A stretch of DNA of 64,000 bases, from positions 1 to 64,000 of the forward strand of contig JASLNU010000073.1 in NCBI GenBank assembly GCA_030745835.1. Reading direction: 5' to 3'. Of this stretch, positions 59,393-64,000 are shown in pieces. The notes beneath the pieces were generated by a model. That model saw nothing but the letters and a program-made list of their open reading frames with translations. It did no database searches and was not told the DNA's origin. Position numbers and translations under genes: made by a program. Positions within the stretch are counted from its first letter, which is position 1; every line of letters begins with the position of its first letter. This DNA is from GCA-2687515 sp002687515 (GTDB taxonomy: Bacteria; Pseudomonadota; Alphaproteobacteria; Rhodospirillales; UBA2165).

Positions 59393-60762
59393 CAGAAGCC
59401 GGCCTCGCCAGCCGCCTCCTTGATCAGGCGGGTTTCGGCGTCCTTGTCCGGGGCCGGGTCGATCAGCATGCCGTCGATGGCGGGAATCAGGTCGGAAACG
59501 ACAATGCGCTCGCCGGCTTTGAGGCCGCTTTCGATAACCGCGATATCGCCGAGGCGGTAGCGGACTTCGACGGCGCGGATTTCAAGACGGTTTTCGCCGC
59601 CGACCACGAATGCCTTGCCGCCGCGCAACGCCGAACGGGGGACGACGATTTGGCGCATCCGAGGCCGGCCGCGCAACTCCACCTCCACATACATGTTCTT
59701 GGCCAGCGGCGGGCGCAGAACGTCGGGCGCGAAATGGTAGGGGCGGTCGACGGCGACAATCACGCCGATGGTGCGAGTCCGGGGATCGATCCGGTCGCTG
59801 ACGCGGGCGACGCGGCCTTTCCACTTGGAGACCAGATTGCCTAATTTAAGCCGGATGATCGGCGTCAGGCCGAGAATATTTTCGATTTCGCTCATCGCGC
59901 GCTCGGGCGTGACGCCGGCGATCCGGACCGGGTCCAGAAGCTGAAACATTTTGTCGATCGGCAATTGCGCCGATACCTCCGATACGTCGATGGAATCGGC
60001 GGCGGCCAGGGTTTGTCCCGCCTTGGCGAATTGTGCTTTTTCCACATTCACCTCGGCGATGCGGGCATCGAAGGGCAGGGTGATGATGGTGCGATCCAAA
60101 TCGCGCTGGGCGTTTTGGCCGCGGATGCGGGCCGCCGACAGTTGCGCCTCGAGCCTGAGCTTTTCGGCCGGCAGAAGATTGAGCGTATTGCGCAAGGTTT
60201 GGGCGATTTGCTCGCGCGCCAGGAGGTTGCGTTCCTCCTGATCGACGGCGGCGGCGGACACCACCTTCGATTTCACCAGCTGACGCTTGCGCCGCAATTC
60301 GCGCTTGGCGATTTCCCAAGAGCGGATTTCGATGGCCAGCGATGCGCGCGTGTTGGCATCGCGCGCCGCGATTTCGACAAGCTGCGCCTCGATGGCGCGG
60401 ATATCGGCCTCGGCCGAGCGCAGCGCCAGCCGGTAATCGGCCGGATCGATGCGCAGCAGCGTCGTGCCCTTGGGCAGCATGGCGCCGGCTTTAAGCTGCG
60501 GATGGATTTCGATGATTTTGCCCTGAATTTCGGCCACCGCTTCCCAAACGGTGCCGGGCTTGACCGTGCCGAAGCCGAGGGCGCGCGGCACTACGGTCGT
60601 CTCGGGCACCGTTATGACGCGCGCCTTGCGCGCCGTTTCGCCGACCTCGGTCTGGGACGGGCCCTCGCGGGTTTGCAAGTTATAGGCAACCAAGGCGATA
60701 CCGATCAGGATCGGCGGGATGATCAGGAGCCGCTTCCAGATCGATTTTGCATCGGAACTCAT
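59392..60762 (-). CDS. RND periplasmic adaptor (HlyD/MexE-like)
   Basis: The 456-residue protein has an N-terminal membrane anchor (LLIIPPILIGIALVAYNLQT), a lipoyl/barrel-sandwich region, a coiled-coil hairpin (residues ~110-210) and a beta-barrel (VDRPYHFAPDVLRPPLAKNM). It joins the permease to an outer-membrane channel, which is not encoded here. It starts in the TetR stop codon (4-base overlap). Confidence 0.95.
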   Translation of the reverse strand: MSSDAKSIWKRLLIIPPILIGIALVAYNLQTREGPSQTEVGETARKARVITVPETTVVPRALGFGTVKPGTVWEAVAEIQGKIIEIHPQLKAGAMLPKGTTLLRIDPADYRLALRSAEADIRAIEAQLVEIAARDANTRASLAIEIRSWEIAKRELRRKRQLVKSKVVSAAAVDQEERNLLAREQIAQTLRNTLNLLPAEKLRLEAQLSAARIRGQNAQRDLDRTIITLPFDARIAEVNVEKAQFAKAGQTLAAADSIDVSEVSAQLPIDKMFQLLDPVRIAGVTPERAMSEIENILGLTPIIRLKLGNLVSKWKGRVARVSDRIDPRTRTIGVIVAVDRPYHFAPDVLRPPLAKNMYVEVELRGRPRMRQIVVPRSALRGGKAFVVGGENRLEIRAVEVRYRLGDIAVIESGLKAGERIVVSDLIPAIDGMLIDPAPDKDAETRLIKEAAGEAGF

Positions 60763-61457
60763 GGCGTCTCTCCTACTTTATCGCCCGATAGGGCCGGAAG
60801 GTGCAGCGACGACAGCACCGAGTCGCGTACTTCTTGGGCGACCAGAGGGATTGCCTCGGGCGTGTAATTTTCCCAGCCGAGGCGCCGCCACAAAACCACG
60901 CGCGCGATCCCGTAAACGACGATCTGGCCCATGATCGCATGGGCGCGGATGGCGCAGCTTGGATCGTTCTCGTCCCGGTCCAATGCCGCCGATACCATTG
61001 CCGTGAGACACCGGTGCAAGGGTTCGATCCGGCCCTCATAGAGGATATCGAAATCTTCCGACGGATTGAAATATTCGCGCATCACCAAAGGCGCCCGCCA
61101 GCGCATGAAATCGCTGGCGACAAAGACATGCAGCAAATTCTCGACAAAGCCTGAAACGATGGCGGCCATGGCGGCTTGGTTGCCACGCGCACCGGCGATG
61201 TCGGCATTGATGCGGTCGATGACCGGGCCGAATATGGATTCCGTATCGTCAACCAGTTGCGCCAAGAGCGCGCGGTAGAGATCGCGCTTGCCGCCGAAGT
61301 GATAGCCGATGGCGGCGATGTTGGCACCCGCCTTGGCCGCCAGCCGGCGCGTCGTCACCGCCTCGAAGCCCTCGCGGGCGAACAATTCCAAGGCCGCGTC
61401 CAGCAATTGTGCGCGGGTCTCGTCACCGCGGGCAGGTATCGTATCGGTACCGGTCAC
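60759..61457 (-). CDS. TetR family repressor of the RND efflux operon
   Basis: The 232-residue regulator starts at GTG 61457 and has an N-terminal TetR helix-turn-helix (LLDAALELFAREGFEAVTTR then RLAAKAGANIAAIGYHFGGK) and a CerR-like C-terminal domain. It is the first gene of the efflux operon and probably binds the two nested palindromes at 61511-61543, repressing its own transcription and that of the pump. Confidence 0.92.
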   Translation of the reverse strand: MTGTDTIPARGDETRAQLLDAALELFAREGFEAVTTRRLAAKAGANIAAIGYHFGGKRDLYRALLAQLVDDTESIFGPVIDRINADIAGARGNQAAMAAIVSGFVENLLHVFVASDFMRWRAPLVMREYFNPSEDFDILYEGRIEPLHRCLTAMVSAALDRDENDPSCAIRAHAIMGQIVVYGIARVVLWRRLGWENYTPEAIPLVAQEVRDSVLSSLHLPALSGDKVGETP

Positions 61458-61510
61458 AAAACCAAGCCTTTACGCATCCATTTGGGCAATTCCGGCCCCC
61501 ATTATACCTT

Positions 61511-61543
61511 AATCAATTGATTTATTCAATCGTTTGATTGAAT
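61511..61543. promoter_or_regulatory. Palindromic operator upstream of the TetR-RND operon
   Basis: Two palindromes are adjacent: AATCAATTGATT (61511-61522) and ATTCAATC-GTTT-GATTGAAT (61524-61543). The second is an 8-bp perfect inverted repeat with 4-base spacing. They lie 54-86 bases before the TetR start, where a TetR repressor would be expected to bind. Confidence 0.75.
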
Positions 61544-61600
61544 TTATGAGGATAACCGTGTGGCCGGCCCTTTTGCCTTAGCCCTTGCCGGCTTCTTCAC

Positions 61601-62224
61601 TCATAATTTATCTTCAGAGGGACTTTCCCGGGCGATGCGGAAGACCGCGCCGTAGTGGAATGGCGGTAATTCGACCACCCGTTCCAGCGCCAGACCAGCC
61701 GCTTCCACATCGGCGCGCACATCGTCCGGCGACATCCGCATCTCGGTCTTTGGCCCTCTTGGCTTATCGAGGACGACGGTCCGCCGGCGCGGCAGCGGAT
61801 ACCAGTTGACGATGGCAAAGCGGCCGCCGGGACCCAGCACCGCCGCCACGGCGCGCGCCATTGCAGTTCTTTCCGGCACGCCGTGGAAGGTATTGGCGAT
61901 CAGCACATAGTCCACCTTACCCGGCAGCAGCCGCGGCAAATCGCGGGCGTCGGCTTCGATCAAGTCGAGCGCGGTGCTTCCGCTGCGCTCAAGTTCGGCG
62001 CGGGTCTTTTCGAGCATCGCCGGGTCAATGTCGACCGCGTACATATTGCCCCCGACGATCCGCGCCAGGGGTGCGGTGAAATAGCCATCGCCGCAGCAGA
62101 GATCGACGGCCAACATGTCCGGCTCGATGCCAAGTGAACGCAGAACGCCTTCGGGGTCCGGCCACAGGGCCGCCCACCAGTCGCGATCCGGCATCACCGT
62201 CGCGGGGAAAAACCGTTCGCCCAT
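61601..62224 (-). CDS. Class I SAM-dependent methyltransferase
   Basis: From ATG 62224 (MGERFFPATVMPDRDWWAAL) the protein has ~207 residues, with motif I AVDLCCGDGYFTAPLARI, motif II YAVDIDPAMLEKTR and LIEADARDLP. An open frame reaches 62608 but the extra region is not protein-like. The methyl acceptor is unknown. It lies in the same direction as the 3-hydroxyisobutyrate-dehydrogenase-like gene. Confidence 0.88.
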   Translation of the reverse strand: MGERFFPATVMPDRDWWAALWPDPEGVLRSLGIEPDMLAVDLCCGDGYFTAPLARIVGGNMYAVDIDPAMLEKTRAELERSGSTALDLIEADARDLPRLLPGKVDYVLIANTFHGVPERTAMARAVAAVLGPGGRFAIVNWYPLPRRRTVVLDKPRGPKTEMRMSPDDVRADVEAAGLALERVVELPPFHYGAVFRIARESPSEDKL

Positions 62225-62268
62225 TTCCAATTTCCGTTCCCGATTACTTGCCGCGATCGGCCCGGCGC

Positions 62269-63165
62269 TTACTCGACCAGCTTGCGATCGATGCCGGCGG
62301 CGTTTTCGATGGCCTTGCAGACCGCCGAGGTGTCCAAATGGCCCAGGCCCTGGGCGATGGCCGAGTTCATTTTCTGCCGTGACGAGACGTAAAGATCGAT
62401 CGGCGCGTGCATCTGGGCGGCAAACTCGGTGATGATGCCGGCATCTTTTTCGAACACCTTGAACATGGTGCCGCCGCCCTCGCGGTAGTCCGACTTGGCC
62501 ATCATGGCGCCCCGGATTTCGAGCATGCGTGAGGCGCCGGCGCTTTCCGAGAGCACGCGATGGATCAATTCGGGATCGAGCCCGGCCTTTTGCCCGAGCA
62601 CCATGCATTCGGCGGCGGCGGTGACGTGCACATGGACCAGATAATTGGCGAGGATTTTCATCTTCGAGCCGAGGCCGACCTCTGCGCCGACGAAAAAGTT
62701 GCTGGCGGTGAAACCTTCGAATACGGCCAAGCAGGCTTCGTAGGCCGCTTTGTCGCCCGAGATATGGATCGACGCCATGCCCTTGGCGAGCATCGCCGGG
62801 GTGGCGCTGATCGGGGCATCCAAGAGGATTTTTCCCGCCCCTTCGAGCCGCGCGGCGGCGGCGACCTTGTCATCGACGGCCAGCGTCGAGCATTCGATGA
62901 CGATCTGGCCCGGCTTGTCGGCGCTGAGGACACGGGTCAGGACATCGTCGAGCGCATCGAGACTGGGCAGCGAAGTGATGATGATGTCGGCCTCGGCGGC
63001 GACATTTTCCGACGACTCCGCCGCAGCCAATCCAAACTCGTCGAGCGCCGCGATGCATTCCGGCTGGCTGTCGTAGCCCATCACCTTGAACTGTTTTTTC
63101 AAAAGCAGTTCGGCGATGTTGCCGCCCATCGGGCCAAGCCCGATGATGCCAATGGTTTTGTCCAT
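62269..63165 (-). CDS. 3-Hydroxyisobutyrate dehydrogenase family oxidoreductase
   Basis: The 298-residue protein has a Rossmann motif IGIIGLGPMGGNIAELL, IITSLPSLDALDDVL, the substrate loop LDAPISATPAMLAKGMASIH (in place of DAPVSGG...) and catalytic-Lys region GSKMKILANYL. It reduces or oxidises a beta-hydroxyacid with NAD(P). GGAGGTATGAC precedes the ATG, a strong ribosome binding site. The exact substrate is unknown. Confidence 0.92.
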   Translation of the reverse strand: MDKTIGIIGLGPMGGNIAELLLKKQFKVMGYDSQPECIAALDEFGLAAAESSENVAAEADIIITSLPSLDALDDVLTRVLSADKPGQIVIECSTLAVDDKVAAAARLEGAGKILLDAPISATPAMLAKGMASIHISGDKAAYEACLAVFEGFTASNFFVGAEVGLGSKMKILANYLVHVHVTAAAECMVLGQKAGLDPELIHRVLSESAGASRMLEIRGAMMAKSDYREGGGTMFKVFEKDAGIITEFAAQMHAPIDLYVSSRQKMNSAIAQGLGHLDTSAVCKAIENAAGIDRKLVE

Positions 63166-63222
63166 GTCATACCTCCAGATTTATCGATCAGTTCGAGCCA
63201 AACCGGCGCCGCGGTTCGGAAA

Positions 63223-64000
63223 TCAGTGGGCGCCGTGGCAGTGTTTGTACTTCTTTCCCGATCCGCACGGACAGGCAGAATTGCGCCCGACCTTGCCCCA
63301 GGTGGTGGGGTCTTCGGGATCGATGACATCGGCGCTTTGCCGCGACACCACCGGAGCGACGGCGAGCCCGTAATCGGAATCGTCCTCTTCTTCATCGAGG
63401 CCGCCGCCGGCAAAAGCCGGGTCTTCATAGACTTCCATGGTCTGCTGGTCGGAGCGCGCGAACAGGTCCATATCCTCGAGGCCCGATATCTGAAGCTGGA
63501 TTTGGGCAAGGATCAGGGTGATGCGGTCGTCCAGTTCCTCGAGCATGCCGTTGAACATTTCGAAGGCTTCGGATTTGTATTCGTTGAGCGGGTCTTTCTG
63601 GCCATAGGCGCGCAGCCCGATCCCCTGGCGCAAATGGTCGAGGCCCAAAAGATGTTCCTTCCAAACCTGGTCAAGGACCTGCATCAAAAGGTTCTTTTCG
63701 ACGTCGCGCATCACATCGGGCGTCCAGGTGGCCGCCTTTTCCGCCATCTTGCGCCTGGCCGCATCGGATATGCGTTCGCGCACCTCGGCGTCGGCGACAC
63801 CTTCTTCCTTGGCCCAGTCGGCGACCGGCAGATCGAGCCCAAACACGCGCATCAATTCCTCGTGCAGGGCGCCGGTATCCCATTGTTCGGCATAGGCTTT
63901 TTCCGGCATGCATTGGCCGACCATTTTATCGATGACGTTTTCGCGCATGTCCCGAACCGTTTCCGAAACATCGTCGGCCGACATCAAATCGCGCCGCTGT
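63223..64000 (-). CDS. secA: Preprotein translocase subunit SecA, C-terminal part (runs off window)
   Basis: Only the C-terminal ~259 residues are inside the window; the gene continues beyond 64000 on the minus strand. It shows the helical scaffold/wing end (AEQWDTGALHEELMRVFGLD, WKEHLLGLDHLRQGIGLRAY), an acidic linker, and the zinc-binding SEC-C motif CPCGSGKKYKHCHG at the end (binds SecB and phospholipid). SecA is the ATPase motor of protein export. Confidence 0.97.
   Translation of the reverse strand, partial: QRRDLMSADDVSETVRDMRENVIDKMVGQCMPEKAYAEQWDTGALHEELMRVFGLDLPVADWAKEEGVADAEVRERISDAARRKMAEKAATWTPDVMRDVEKNLLMQVLDQVWKEHLLGLDHLRQGIGLRAYGQKDPLNEYKSEAFEMFNGMLEELDDRITLILAQIQLQISGLEDMDLFARSDQQTMEVYEDPAFAGGGLDEEEDDSDYGLAVAPVVSRQSADVIDPEDPTTWGKVGRNSACPCGSGKKYKHCHGAH

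Noticed and set aside
1..64000. tRNA, rRNA or CRISPR loci
   Set aside because: No cloverleaf, rRNA-like or spaced-repeat sequence was recognised on either strand by eye.

Overview
The window reads as chromosomal DNA of a GC-rich alphaproteobacterium, most likely a member of or near Rhodospirillales. The support is the aerobic cobaltochelatase pair cobS-cobT beside rpmB, the xerD / aroK-aroB / CorC-type gene order, an NADP-type isocitrate dehydrogenase of about 404 residues, a FixJ-like regulator and an RpoH-family sigma factor. I saw no rRNA, tRNA or CRISPR array. The taxonomic placement is an inference from gene content and order.

Layout. 0-9 kb: a minus-strand operon (TPR protein, membrane methyltransferase-like protein, 46-residue ORF, amidohydrolase), a divergent selenoneine pair senB/senA, a cyclic-nucleotide-binding protein and a UbiD-type decarboxylase. 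8-28 kb: housekeeping genes (xerD, aroK, aroB, CorC-like, CBS, DnaJ-like, cobST, rpmB, icd, ppk2) interrupted by two toxin-antitoxin modules (Doc/AbrB and HigBA) and many palindromic repeats. 28-35 kb: membrane and LysM proteins, then a hybrid histidine kinase, a FixJ-type regulator and an rpoH-like sigma factor. 35.5-39.3 kb: a thioredoxin-reductase-like flavoprotein, a UGSC-family selenoprotein read through an in-frame UGA with a clear bacterial SECIS hairpin, and a MetE-like protein. 39.4-48.3 kb: a three-subunit molybdenum hydroxylase followed by a complete branched-chain-type ABC importer. 48.6-54.7 kb: a block with visibly more AT-rich codon use (BadI-like hydrolase, acyl-CoA ligase, metallo-hydrolase, biotin carrier, broken biotin carboxylase, carboxyltransferase) starting just after a MITE. 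55.3-64 kb: hydrolase, TetR-controlled RND efflux operon, methyltransferase, 3-hydroxyisobutyrate-dehydrogenase-like protein and the C-terminal part of secA.

Two themes stand out. The first is selenium: senA/senB (selenoneine) and the Sec-containing UGSC protein lie about 31 kb apart and would draw on the same selenophosphate pool. The trxB-like / UGSC selenoprotein / metE-like trio is the best candidate here for an undescribed pathway. The second is short non-autonomous repeats: a MITE of about 270 bp (two complete copies, one partial copy and two terminal remnants, one of which supplies the aroB stop codon), GC-rich REP-like palindromes, and an inverted repeat with a GTGACAGTTTACTTTT core. 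A further oddity is an in-frame TGA replacing an expected tryptophan codon in a glutathione-reductase-like gene, with no SECIS. This looks like a nonsense change, not selenocysteine.
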